Position numbers and translations under genes: made by a program. Under the pieces are notes generated by a model. The model was not told the DNA's origin and ran no database searches. It saw only the letters and a program-made list of their open reading frames with translations. This document shows positions 1-7,618 of a stretch of 64,000 nucleotides of DNA, in pieces (position 1 is the stretch's first letter; each line of letters opens with the position of its first letter). The stretch spans positions 2,321,283 through 2,385,282 of the forward strand of contig NZ_CP072800.1 of the NCBI RefSeq assembly GCF_017901155.1, read 5' to 3'. The stretch comes from Candidatus Thiothrix anitrata (lineage in GTDB: Bacteria > Pseudomonadota > Gammaproteobacteria > Thiotrichales > Thiotrichaceae).

Positions 1-314
1 TGTAACAAGGTACTGTAATCCGTTTTCCACAGATCAAGTTCATAGAGGCCGCCAAACTGATCTACGTTTAACGATGCGATAACGTCAATACCATCGACAT
101 CAGCAAACTGACAAGCACTTGCCTGCTTTCCAAAAGCACTATTCTCAACGACTGTTGCATCAGGATACAGCCGTAAACTACCCATATTTCCATCAGCCAT
201 ATCAGTGACCATTAACGCATCGGAGAAGCCAGTGGCGTTCATATTAGGCTCAGCCAGCTTTACCAAAAAGTCGATTAACTTCAATTCTTGATATGTTGGT
301 TTACGGTACTTCAT
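1..314 (-). CDS. Putative immunity protein, DUF6984-like (partial, 3' end off window)
   Basis: The reading frame begins at ATG 314-312 and runs off the left edge, so about 104 residues are visible and the C-terminus is missing. It starts MKYRKPTYQELKLIDFLV and later contains GNMGSLRLYP, DVDGIDVIASLNVD and GGLYELDLWK, a pattern I associate with the DUF6984 family, small soluble proteins often found beside toxins. There is no signal peptide or membrane segment. Its start overlaps the 3' end of the upstream gene by 14 bp, so the two are probably translationally coupled. A small acidic protein coupled behind a toxin-like gene fits the immunity role. The family is assigned from memory of the pattern and the immunity role is inferred from position. 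Confidence 0.65.
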   Translation of the reverse strand, partial: MKYRKPTYQELKLIDFLVKLAEPNMNATGFSDALMVTDMADGNMGSLRLYPDATVVENSAFGKQASACQFADVDGIDVIASLNVDQFGGLYELDLWKTDYSTLL

Positions 315-1173
315 GGATTCTCCCGATATTAATAGTTCCATCTGGAAGCTTGAATGCAGTGTATTGTATACGATACCCATCAATTTCAATGATCTGATTA
401 GATGGTTTCCCCGGAGGTATCAGTGAAGAAACCGTTTCAAGATGGTTTTGTATGCGTTCTTGAATCACTTGCCTGTCAAGATTTAATGCGTCTGTATGGC
501 GAAAAGCATGGTAAATCTGATTAGCATCTTTACCAAATTGAACGATTTCTTGGTTTCGGGGAGGAACATTACGATCAGTTTGAAGCTTCGATTCCTCAGG
601 ACTTAACGGTTTTTCCGTCGACCATTCCTGAAAATCAGCTTTGCCGCCATTGGCGAGGTAAGTTCTGTATTGGACTTGTTCGTTCAAATCCCCCAATGAC
701 ATACCGTTTGCCAATGTCGCGTGCACGCCGGGTAATTTTGCCAGCAACTCCGCCCGGATAGGGGCAATCGTCTGCTGTAATGCGTCAATGTCATGTTGGT
801 TGTAAGGCTGCCCTGCGGGTCTGATACTGTTGTAGGTAAAATGAGGGCGAACTTGTTGGATTTCGCGGATCAGGTTGTTGACCTGATGATTAATGAAAAG
901 CTGGGCAGGAGAGCCTGCCTGTATGCCGTATCGGGTTTCTGCGGAGGGCAGTAATCCCGGTCGAATACCTGTAGAGCGTGCCAATTGCAGGGTTGGTTCA
1001 CGGATGTGATTAATTTCCTGTGCGGAAATATTGGCAACAGCGTGTTGTACCAACGGGGGCTGAAACGCTATCCCGTTGAAATGCTGCGAGGGCGGTACAT
1101 TTTCTTGTCCGTATCTGAAGTGTGCGGGAATTACCGTTACGTTCCCCGTTTGTCCTAATGAAACTCCGTTCAT
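301..1173 (-). CDS. Putative toxin with C-terminal RNase-like (BECR-type) domain
   Basis: The protein has about 290 residues and no signal peptide or membrane segment. The N-terminal half (about 1-190) is Gln/Pro/Asn-rich and unrecognised. The last ~75 residues contain YHAFRHTDALNLDR, then IIEIDGYRIQYTAFKLPDG and TINIGRIHEVP. A conserved His/Arg/Asp helix followed by beta strands ending in GRIH is typical of C-terminal toxin domains in polymorphic and CDI-type systems, probably an RNase of the BECR fold; this rests on pattern only. The next gene overlaps its stop by 14 bp and resembles an immunity protein. ATG 1173 is chosen; GTG 1176 directly before it is equally possible, since AGGGA lies 6-9 nt upstream. 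It is the penultimate visible gene of the leftward operon, where cargo would sit. Confidence 0.55.
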   Translation of the reverse strand: MNGVSLGQTGNVTVIPAHFRYGQENVPPSQHFNGIAFQPPLVQHAVANISAQEINHIREPTLQLARSTGIRPGLLPSAETRYGIQAGSPAQLFINHQVNNLIREIQQVRPHFTYNSIRPAGQPYNQHDIDALQQTIAPIRAELLAKLPGVHATLANGMSLGDLNEQVQYRTYLANGGKADFQEWSTEKPLSPEESKLQTDRNVPPRNQEIVQFGKDANQIYHAFRHTDALNLDRQVIQERIQNHLETVSSLIPPGKPSNQIIEIDGYRIQYTAFKLPDGTINIGRIHEVP

Positions 1174-1249
1174 CACTGTTTATCCCTATAGCTTTCCAAT
1201 CCTTCGCAAAAGGTAGTGGGAGGCTATAGGGCTTGCCGCCTAAAAACGA

Positions 1250-2704
1250 TTACATCGACGTATTCTCCGATGAGGGGCTTCCCCACTCCCAATACGCCTT
1301 GTCCTTAACCCTGCTCACCTGCTTGCCGGATGACACGTAGTAGCTCATGTGTTTGCCAAGGTTACGGATGGATTCCATTAAATCATCCTGTGCGGATTTG
1401 TCAGTGACATTGAAAATAGCGCGGATGTCCTTGGGGCTGATCTCATCCACCGAATGCACCACCCACGACTTCATGTAGGCCGCGTAGTTGTCTTCACCGG
1501 TACGGAAATGGGTGATTTGTTGAGTAGAGAGAATCGTGCCAACCCCGTATTCACGACCCTCCTTGAGGATGCGTTTGAGTGACGGGAAATCTTGGCTCAT
1601 AAAATTATCCGCCTCATCCGCAATCACCATTTTGCTGATCTGACGAAAATCACCGTCGACCTGCGGCTTGCCGTTGCGCTGCATCTGCGCGTAGAACAGG
1701 TCAAGGGTGAGGGCAACCACAAGGTTTTGGATGCTGGGGTCATCACCGGCTAAGTCGATGATGGTGATCCCGTCCCGCTCAATCAGTTCATGCAAACTCA
1801 CGAGGTTATCTTGCTGGTCTTCAAAAATCTGGAAGCTCACCAGTTTGGATAATGCCGCATACAACGAATCTTTTTCCGGTTCCTCCGCCAAGAAAACTTC
1901 CCACACGTCTTGGATCGTGGGTGCGGGACGTTGCCATGTGGCGGGTTTATCGGGATGGATACCCGCACACCGGTAGCTTTCCGCAATCGCCTCTTGCAGT
2001 TTCAGCCGCTGCTTTTCACCCAAACCGAAGGCACGCGCCACGGTGTCAGTGAAAGCTGACGCAGCACGCACCGGCAAACGCGGCACATCCCCAAACAGCG
2101 ACAACGGATTGTACGGCAGCTTGTACAGCTTATGGCTGGTTGCCCCCACCGCCTGCTTAAAATCGTCTTGGGTATAGTCCGACTTGTAGTCGAAGATCAA
2201 TTGCCCCAGCGGGGCGCGGTTTTGTTCCGTCATACGTGACAACTGCCAGATCACCGACTTCACAAACTGGGTCTTGCCCGTCCCCATCGTACCGATAATC
2301 CCCATGTTCGGGTTCAAGGTGGCACGGGTATCGTTCGGCAACCAATAAACTGCTGCATCAGCATTATCCTTGCCGCCGTTGCTGTCATTCATGGCAGTAC
2401 CCAGCAGTACCGCAGCACCCAAGCCCACCATCGAGGAAGGCAATTGCCCATTCGTCGTGTCTAAGGCTTCAGCCTCATCCACACCGATAAAACCCGCAGG
2501 TGGATCACCCCAAAACCCTTCCCGCCGCCAGCGGGTAATGTGGCGGTCATAAGCTTTCCAGCCAAGGTAAGAAAACAACCCTGCCAACCCCACCGGGGGT
2601 GCAAACAATGTCCCAACCGCCACACTCAGTGTCACTACCGCACCACCGCTTAATGAATCGGGGGCAAAATGTTCAGGACGCACCCGACCGATCATGCTTG
2701 TCAT
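1250..2704 (-). CDS. HerA/FtsK-type DNA-translocase ATPase (DUF87-like), membrane anchored
   Basis: This 484-residue protein has hydrophobic segments at about 20-50, possibly a hairpin anchor, and another at about 90-103. Walker A is GTMGTGKT (138-145), followed by LIFDYKSDY, a motif of HerA/VirB4/DptH-like ATPases. Walker B is MVIADEAD (359-366), and LSTQQ (392-396) fits the sensor position of this superfamily. Family members are hexameric motors that pump DNA or protein: packaging ATPases of membrane-containing phages, conjugation coupling proteins and defence translocases. GGGGAG lies 8 nt before the ATG. It follows a winged-helix/TM protein by 4 nt and precedes the toxin by 76 nt. The motor class is clear; its substrate (DNA for packaging or transfer, or the toxin) is unknown. 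Confidence 0.7.
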   Translation of the reverse strand: MTSMIGRVRPEHFAPDSLSGGAVVTLSVAVGTLFAPPVGLAGLFSYLGWKAYDRHITRWRREGFWGDPPAGFIGVDEAEALDTTNGQLPSSMVGLGAAVLLGTAMNDSNGGKDNADAAVYWLPNDTRATLNPNMGIIGTMGTGKTQFVKSVIWQLSRMTEQNRAPLGQLIFDYKSDYTQDDFKQAVGATSHKLYKLPYNPLSLFGDVPRLPVRAASAFTDTVARAFGLGEKQRLKLQEAIAESYRCAGIHPDKPATWQRPAPTIQDVWEVFLAEEPEKDSLYAALSKLVSFQIFEDQQDNLVSLHELIERDGITIIDLAGDDPSIQNLVVALTLDLFYAQMQRNGKPQVDGDFRQISKMVIADEADNFMSQDFPSLKRILKEGREYGVGTILSTQQITHFRTGEDNYAAYMKSWVVHSVDEISPKDIRAIFNVTDKSAQDDLMESIRNLGKHMSYYVSSGKQVSRVKDKAYWEWGSPSSENTSM

Positions 2705-2708
2705 CGTC

Positions 2709-3767
2709 TTATCTCCCCAAACGTTCTTGCTTCAATTCTTTGATCAGGTTTTGGCGGTCTTGTAGTGGCAAACTGTCCCAATCAATCCCGGCTTGTCGGT
2801 ATTGCAGCCGCAATAACATTTCATCATCAATCGCGTGATAATCGGGGGCTGCTTCAAACGTTGTTACTCCGGCTTGTTCCGTTGGCAATGCCGCGTTATT
2901 GCCGCCACCTTGTCCAGCCAATAACACCACCGCAATCAACGCCACCCCGGCACTGGCAATCCATGCCGGGGTATTACTCACTGCCTTTTTCATGCCTAAA
3001 TCCAGCATGGCCTTTTCATTTTCTTCGGCTTTCGCTTGCGCTTGCAGGATTAATTGCTGGTTACTTTTTTCCAGATGGATACGCTGTTTTAACACCTGTT
3101 GCTGGCGCAATAACGCATAACGTTTAGCCTGTTCATCCAACAATTCACGGTGTACCGGACTAGCCATTAATGCCACCTGTTTTAATGCTTTTTCGGTTAT
3201 TTCCTTAGCAGACGGTTTTTTCTCCCTATCCCGCCATTGCCAGCCATTCACGCCTTCCTTGGGCTGGATGATCAGGCCGATGTCCTTCATGAGCGGGATG
3301 AGGGATTCCCTGACATAGTTCTTGTTAATGGTTTCTGTGGTATCAGCCGTAATCAGGGTTTCGAGTTCACGGAGATTTACATCCATACCCGGACGCACTA
3401 AACGAGTTATGACGGTAATGGCTTGTAGCTGATCCTGACGAGGACGCTCTTTGTTGGCAACGAAGAACTTAGCCAGAGTTGCCCGGACTTCTTCGCGCAT
3501 AAAATAAGACTTAATGAACAATTTGCGAATTTCATCTTGTTTTTTAATGTCATCAGCTTGTTTGCAAGCCATTTCTAAGCCGAGAATGAACTCATCTGCA
3601 TTGTCACTTTCTGACACCTTTCCACCCAAAAACCCGTCGCCAAATTTCCGCCAAATTCCCACCAAACCCAAATCACCCTGAAAACCGCTGTTTTCGGTGG
3701 TATTGGCAGGTGTTTCAGCAGCTTTGACCGGGAGAGTGACCACGTTGTGTGCTAATGCGTTTTCCAT
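2709..3767 (-). CDS. Unknown membrane-anchored protein with winged-helix-like domain
   Basis: ATG 3767 is chosen because GAGGAAA lies just upstream; the longer frame to 3890 overlaps the preceding gene heavily. The protein has 352 residues. About 90-190 looks like a winged-helix fold, ending YVRESLIPLMKDIGLII followed by GWQWRDRE. Residues ~210-275 are a charged, Gln-rich, probably coiled-coil helix. One transmembrane segment follows (WIASAGVALIAVVLLAG) with a short tail of about 65 residues. I recognise no named family. It is directly upstream of the HerA-like ATPase (4-nt gap) and 10 nt downstream of the peptidoglycan hydrolase, so it may tether DNA or the motor to the inner membrane; this is inferred only from topology. 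Confidence 0.6.
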   Translation of the reverse strand: MENALAHNVVTLPVKAAETPANTTENSGFQGDLGLVGIWRKFGDGFLGGKVSESDNADEFILGLEMACKQADDIKKQDEIRKLFIKSYFMREEVRATLAKFFVANKERPRQDQLQAITVITRLVRPGMDVNLRELETLITADTTETINKNYVRESLIPLMKDIGLIIQPKEGVNGWQWRDREKKPSAKEITEKALKQVALMASPVHRELLDEQAKRYALLRQQQVLKQRIHLEKSNQQLILQAQAKAEENEKAMLDLGMKKAVSNTPAWIASAGVALIAVVLLAGQGGGNNAALPTEQAGVTTFEAAPDYHAIDDEMLLRLQYRQAGIDWDSLPLQDRQNLIKELKQERLGR

Positions 3768-3777
3768 GATTTTTTCC

Positions 3778-4704
3778 TCAAATAAACTTCTTGGGTGCAG
3801 TGCGGTAGCCGAGTACCCGGTTGACCGGGAAACTGTCAATACTGACCCATTCGCTGTGACGACCACCGGGTTCGGTCTGGTTGCCACCAAGGATCAGGAC
3901 ATTCCCATTGCTATCAAATCCCTTAAAAAATCCAACATGACCCATCCAGCCATCACGGCTGCCACGCCATAACACCACAATGTCCCCAAGCTTCGGGGTG
4001 TCGGTTTTGGTTCCCCAGTTAAGGAAAGACCGGGCGTTCAATTGCCCCGTCCCGGCAATGCCATTTTCGTGCAACACCGCATTGGCAAAGGCGGCACACC
4101 ATGCGGTGACATCCGGGTTTAAACTAAACCCCGCCTTGCGCATGAATACCGCTAATTGCCGGTTATTAGCCTCCTCGTGCAGCCCGATAAAGCGGCTGGC
4201 GGTTGCTATCACATCGGTGGTTTTAACGGCGGCTGCGCCAATTCCGGCGTATTCAGAGGCATAAGCACCGCCCTTCTTAGTATTTTTACCGTGCAAGAAA
4301 TAATCCACGGCGGTATTAATCCCTTGCAGGTGCGCTACTGCGACAAAACCGGCAATCTTTTCGTATTGCCCCTCACGCAATACCCCGCGTTTAAAACCTT
4401 CTTCGCTATTAAAATTGGCCAGTTTGACAAAAAACGTATCTTGAATTTCAGGGCTTGCCATAAAGCTTTCAAAGCTATTACCCGTCGTCCAGTTATTATT
4501 ATTTTGCAGGAACTCAAGGTGTAATTTACCGCAACTCCCGGCCTTAATGCAGTCCGCCGCCACGTCGAATACTTCGCGTTTGATGTAACCGGTTTGTGCC
4601 AAGGCGGCTGCACCGCCTTGGTAGCCGCCCAAATAACCGAAGATGTTCCAACCTTCATAGCTGCCACTGTTCTCACGCTGGATGATCGCCTTCATCAGTG
4701 CCAC
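3778..4704 (-). CDS. Two-domain peptidoglycan hydrolase (TIGR02594/CHAP-like C-terminal domain)
   Basis: The 308-residue protein has an N-terminal domain (1-140) resembling phage or T6SS cell-wall modules and a C-terminal NlpC/P60-CHAP-like domain of the TIGR02594 type. In the latter, TAWCAAFANAVL puts the catalytic Cys at 203 and GHVGFF the catalytic His at 256. The start is uncertain. GTG 4704 is the first ordinary start codon, but the frame is open upstream and already reads SPAGLSNEQT before it, which looks like conserved domain sequence; a CTG start or a frameshift from the overlapping 110-codon gene (stop at 4695) is possible. No signal peptide is visible, so export may depend on neighbouring membrane proteins. 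It probably makes a local hole in the wall for entry or exit of particles, DNA or the toxin. Confidence 0.7.
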   Translation of the reverse strand: MALMKAIIQRENSGSYEGWNIFGYLGGYQGGAAALAQTGYIKREVFDVAADCIKAGSCGKLHLEFLQNNNNWTTGNSFESFMASPEIQDTFFVKLANFNSEEGFKRGVLREGQYEKIAGFVAVAHLQGINTAVDYFLHGKNTKKGGAYASEYAGIGAAAVKTTDVIATASRFIGLHEEANNRQLAVFMRKAGFSLNPDVTAWCAAFANAVLHENGIAGTGQLNARSFLNWGTKTDTPKLGDIVVLWRGSRDGWMGHVGFFKGFDSNGNVLILGGNQTEPGGRHSEWVSIDSFPVNRVLGYRTAPKKFI

Positions 4705-5027
4705 GGTCTGCTCGTTAGACAGCCCCGCAGGGCTTGTCCACGGTACAGGCTGGGCATGGCATAGTTAATACTGGCCAGCCACGCCCCGGCGCGTTCAGCA
4801 GCGGTATTAACCGCCTCAAAAGCGGTATCCACCGCTTCACTGACCGGTGTTCCGGCAGTGCGCAACGGGCTTAACACCATGAAATACGCCATCAGTGCCA
4901 CCGGTAAAGCGAAATACCATTCCATTTGCGGACGGGTACGCAACCACGTCACATGGGTAATCGCTTTCAATTCCGCCAGATCGTACTTGATTTGGGCGAT
5001 GTCACGGGCAATGGCAGAGGTACTCAT
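4695..5027 (-). CDS. Small membrane protein, unknown
   Basis: This 110-residue protein has a charged N-terminal helix (1-35), one strong transmembrane segment (YFALPVALMAYFMVLSPL, about 38-55) and a hydrophilic, alanine-rich C-terminal helix. Its ATG overlaps the TAA of the preceding small gene (TAATG), and its 3' end overlaps the hydrolase by 10 nt in another frame. The last ~20 residues are Arg-rich and look unlike the rest, which raises the possibility that translation normally shifts into the hydrolase frame here. No family is recognised. It could be a holin-like or structural membrane component. Confidence 0.55.
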   Translation of the reverse strand: MSTSAIARDIAQIKYDLAELKAITHVTWLRTRPQMEWYFALPVALMAYFMVLSPLRTAGTPVSEAVDTAFEAVNTAAERAGAWLASINYAMPSLYRGQALRGCLTSRPWH

Positions 5028-5227
5028 TACTGCATCCAGTCCGGTAAGAATTTCAGGAAAAACCCGCGTATTTCATCCGAGAGCTGCTGGAAAAACATTC
5101 CCAGCATATCCCCCGCCCATGTCACGATCAGTGGCATGAGGAAATTCAGCAGCAGGAAAATCACCAGCAACCACTTACCAACGGGTGTGAAGACATAAAA
5201 CCCAACGTGCGCTAATTTGTAATACAT
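5027..5227 (-). CDS. Very small membrane protein, unknown
   Basis: The protein has 66 residues with one long hydrophobic segment (WLLVIFLLLNFLMPLIVTW, about 19-37) and an amphipathic aromatic C-terminal helix. Its stop and the next gene's start overlap as TAATG, and the preceding gene ends 26 nt upstream. The size and topology recall phage holins or small virion membrane proteins, but no family is recognised. Its support comes from tight packing with neighbours and clean start/stop overlaps. Confidence 0.5.
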   Translation of the reverse strand: MYYKLAHVGFYVFTPVGKWLLVIFLLLNFLMPLIVTWAGDMLGMFFQQLSDEIRGFFLKFLPDWMQ

Positions 5228-5253
5228 GGGATTTCTCCTGCGTTACCAAGGGG

Positions 5254-5781
5254 TTAGATTTGTTTTTTCCACTCGTAACCGGTGGTGCAGGCACGTACCC
5301 CTGCCATTGTCTTCGTCCACGGCATTGTGCCTTGCTCACACTGCTGGCGAGCCAAGTCAGAAATTGCCGCGCCACGAACGTAACCTTGAAACAAGGCGTT
5401 TTGCCCAACGCCGCCGTTGTTACCGGCACTTGGGGCGTTTGAAGTTGACTTAATTGCGTTAGCAGCCGTCGCCACACCGTCGTAAGCCCCTTCTGCCACA
5501 CTGAGCAACTGCTTGAAATTGATGCTCACCCCGTTAGCAAATAGACTGACGGTCAACAGGATCGCCATAATGCCACCAACCGTTTCTTTGCTGGCAATCA
5601 AGGCTCCGCCAATGAGCAACCCCAAAATGGAAGCCGCCACACTCCATGCCTGACTCCCGCCGACCTCAATCACCGCTACCTCGGTAGCCAGTGCGGACAG
5701 CAGCGACACCGCACTGATCCCCAACGTCGCCATACCGATAAAAGTGGACGCATTCGCCCCGTAGTAATTGTCGCCTATCAT
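5254..5781 (-). CDS. Multi-spanning small membrane protein, unknown
   Basis: The 175-residue protein has at least three hydrophobic segments in its first 90 residues (FIGMATLGISAVSLLSAL; SVAASILGLLIGGALI; IMAILLTVSLFANGVSI). A Gly/Asn/Ala-rich stretch follows, then a C-terminal region with two Cys (QQCEQG and VRACTTG) that could form a disulfide outside the cytoplasm. Its ATG overlaps the previous stop by 4 nt (ATGA). No family is recognised. Within the element it is a candidate for a pore or a major membrane component. Confidence 0.5.
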   Translation of the reverse strand: MIGDNYYGANASTFIGMATLGISAVSLLSALATEVAVIEVGGSQAWSVAASILGLLIGGALIASKETVGGIMAILLTVSLFANGVSINFKQLLSVAEGAYDGVATAANAIKSTSNAPSAGNNGGVGQNALFQGYVRGAAISDLARQQCEQGTMPWTKTMAGVRACTTGYEWKKQI

Positions 5782-6032
5782 TGCTTATTCTCCTGATTAC
5801 CAAAATTTGCCGAGCACCAGTTCTGCATGAACTGGTAACTGTCGTTATCACTCACCAACACCGGTTGTTGTTCACCTTGTGCCGCCCTGATCTGGTTAAG
5901 GCTGGCAGTGACAGCCGCCTCAGCCTCACCACGGTCATCACCACTGAGATACCAACCGGTTGCCACACCCAAGCTAAAAATAATGGCGAAGTGGGTGGAG
6001 ATGCCGTACCACTCTTTCATGACGAGGCTCAT
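5778..6032 (-). CDS. Small single-span membrane protein, unknown
   Basis: This 84-residue protein has one transmembrane segment near the N-terminus (FAIIFSLGVATGWYLSG) and a hydrophilic tail with a single Cys near the end (NWCSANFG). AAGGAG lies upstream of its ATG, which overlaps the stop of the preceding 52-codon gene. It is coupled by ATGA to the next gene. The function is not recognised; it belongs to the series of small membrane proteins of this operon. Confidence 0.5.
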   Translation of the reverse strand: MSLVMKEWYGISTHFAIIFSLGVATGWYLSGDDRGEAEAAVTASLNQIRAAQGEQQPVLVSDNDSYQFMQNWCSANFGNQENKQ

Positions 6033-6187
6033 GGATGGCTCCTTGCTAATTGCACTGCCGTTGCAGGTGTAACCGCTTTTCGTTGCAGGTTTGTTGCAGA
6101 TTCACGGCTTCCCGTTGCAGGTTCTAATGACACATACATTACCCCTAGGAGGGTTTTATTCAGTTTTTCGATAGAAGCAGCTTCCAT
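6029..6187 (-). CDS. Small ORF (52 aa), unknown
   Basis: The reading frame starts at ATG 6187, just after the TAA of the upstream gene, and its TGA overlaps the next ATG (ATGA), so it fits the operon without gaps. The product is MEAASIEKLNKTLLGVMYVS followed by an Ala/Thr/Ser-rich tail in which CCTGCAACG-type triplets repeat. It has no signal peptide or clear membrane span. The coding call rests on the start/stop overlaps rather than on any family match. The alternative is a spacer carrying repeated GTTGCA motifs. Confidence 0.35.
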   Translation of the reverse strand: MEAASIEKLNKTLLGVMYVSLEPATGSRESATNLQRKAVTPATAVQLARSHP

Positions 6188-6188
6188 G

Positions 6189-7451
6189 TTATTTGCCTCT
6201 TATTCTTGCTAAATTAATGACATTTCCCGCATCCACTCCTGCAATCTTTTCAAGGGTTGGATAGAAGTAAATCCAGCCTTTACCTTGCTGTTCACGATTT
6301 AAGAAACCGCGTAGATAAGCCTTCTCCTTGATCTTACGGACGCGAGTACGTCCCCAACCTGTCGCCATCATCATTTCCTCTGTCGTAATTAATCCTTGAT
6401 TATCGGTTTCAATACAATGATTTTCTAATAGGATTAATACATCATTCTCACTGACATCTTGAATTTTTGGCGTTGTAGCACCCGTTGCATGGGTCGTTGC
6501 ACATTCCGTTGCACCTGCAACGGTAAGCGTTACACGTTGCAGGGCTGCATCGAGTCGTGCCGCTGCACCTGTAACGGTAGATAAAGCGTTATTACCAACC
6601 TTCTCCATGTCACCAGCCACATCCTTCAGTTGCTGCAAGGTATCTTTCGCTGCTTGATTGGCTGCTTGCAAGCTCACCACTTGCCCCTGTTCCTGCTCAC
6701 GCTTGTGGGTTTTGAACCACCCGGCAAACAACACGAGTAACAGTGTCATCAGGTCATACAGGCTGGCGCGTGCCAGTATTGCCCGATCCAGTGGCACGTC
6801 TGCTGTATTGGAAGGCGTGTTCTGTTGTGCTGTTTCAGCTACAGGAGTCACTGGCGCAGCCGTTAGTCGTTGGGTGTAATTCTCCAACCGTTTCATGAGC
6901 TGACCAATCTCGGTATTGCGTTCTGCGATAGCCTTACGTAATTGAACTGCCTGCCATGCCGCACCTTTTTGACTGCTACCGTCCAGATCAGTCACGTGGC
7001 TTGCATCAGCCGCATTGAACTGGCGCAGGTCTTCAATCTGCTGGCGTAAGTCGGTTTGCTGCTGTTGCAGCGTTTGGGTCACTGCCGCCTGCTGCTGGCG
7101 TACCCGTTGGGCTTCCGCTTGCGCATCGGTTTGTTGCTGACGCAGTTCTGCCTGATGCTGCTCCACCAAGGGCAGTGTTATGTGCTGGTAGATGGTGTAA
7201 CTGCTTAAGGCAATCGCGGCGGCGGCAACGAACCCAGCTACCACTCGCTTGACAGCACCCTTATGGTTGAAAGCCACTTCACAACCGGCGTATACCGCAA
7301 TACCCAAAGCAATAGCACCCGCCGTTGACAGCAACAGGTCGCCGTTAGTCTCAGTCATGAGATATGCGCCCGTTTCCTTAATGCTGGCAGCCGTGGTCAG
7401 GGCGCCGGCTACGTAGAAAACAGTTTGCGGTGACAGGGAGGGTAACTTCAT
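6189..7451 (-). CDS. Membrane protein with coiled coil and C-terminal winged-helix domain
   Basis: ATG 7451 is chosen because AAGGAGC lies 7 nt upstream; the longer frame to 7493 is less likely. The 420-residue protein has hydrophobic segments at about 37-55 and 68-88, a long Gln-rich coiled coil (about 95-205, many QQQ runs) and another transmembrane segment near 232-252 (LYDLMTLLLVLFAGWF). After more helix comes a tetrapeptide-repeat stretch (GATE-CATT-HATG) from a 12-bp DNA repeat. The C-terminus resembles a winged helix (LITTEEMMMATGWGRTRVRK, then GKGWIYFYP). A membrane coiled-coil protein with a DNA-binding tail recalls, by topology only, spread proteins of actinobacterial plasmids that use an FtsK-like motor. 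No family is assigned. Confidence 0.6.
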   Translation of the reverse strand: MKLPSLSPQTVFYVAGALTTAASIKETGAYLMTETNGDLLLSTAGAIALGIAVYAGCEVAFNHKGAVKRVVAGFVAAAAIALSSYTIYQHITLPLVEQHQAELRQQQTDAQAEAQRVRQQQAAVTQTLQQQQTDLRQQIEDLRQFNAADASHVTDLDGSSQKGAAWQAVQLRKAIAERNTEIGQLMKRLENYTQRLTAAPVTPVAETAQQNTPSNTADVPLDRAILARASLYDLMTLLLVLFAGWFKTHKREQEQGQVVSLQAANQAAKDTLQQLKDVAGDMEKVGNNALSTVTGAAARLDAALQRVTLTVAGATECATTHATGATTPKIQDVSENDVLILLENHCIETDNQGLITTEEMMMATGWGRTRVRKIKEKAYLRGFLNREQQGKGWIYFYPTLEKIAGVDAGNVINLARIRGK

Positions 7452-7462
7452 GGTATTGCTCC

Positions 7463-7618
7463 TTAGTTTGGACAGGGGGCTGGATTGGTACACCGCCCGA
7501 ACAGGCCATCAGATTCACGGAAAGGGCAGCGGGGGCAGCGGTGATCGGCACAGGTAGCAGTAACCCGCTGTAAAATTCTGGTGGGGTTACTTAGTACGGT
7601 TGTGGTAGCATTATTCAT
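7463..7618 (-). CDS. Cys-rich small protein (51 aa), probably zinc binding
   Basis: This short frame starts at ATG 7618, overlapping the stop of the preceding regulator gene by 8 nt, and ends 11 nt before the next start. The product contains CADHRCPRCPF then FGRCTNPAPC: two closely spaced Cys clusters with a His, consistent with a zinc-ribbon-like fold or a small redox protein. It continues the translational coupling of the operon. Function unknown. Confidence 0.55.
   Translation of the reverse strand: MNNATTTVLSNPTRILQRVTATCADHRCPRCPFRESDGLFGRCTNPAPCPN

Noticed and set aside
1250-2704. Idea that the ATPase is a filamentous-phage Zot/pI protein
   Set aside because: Length, the DYKSDY motif and the position of the membrane segments fit HerA/DUF87 motors better, and no inovirus coat or attachment gene is recognisable.
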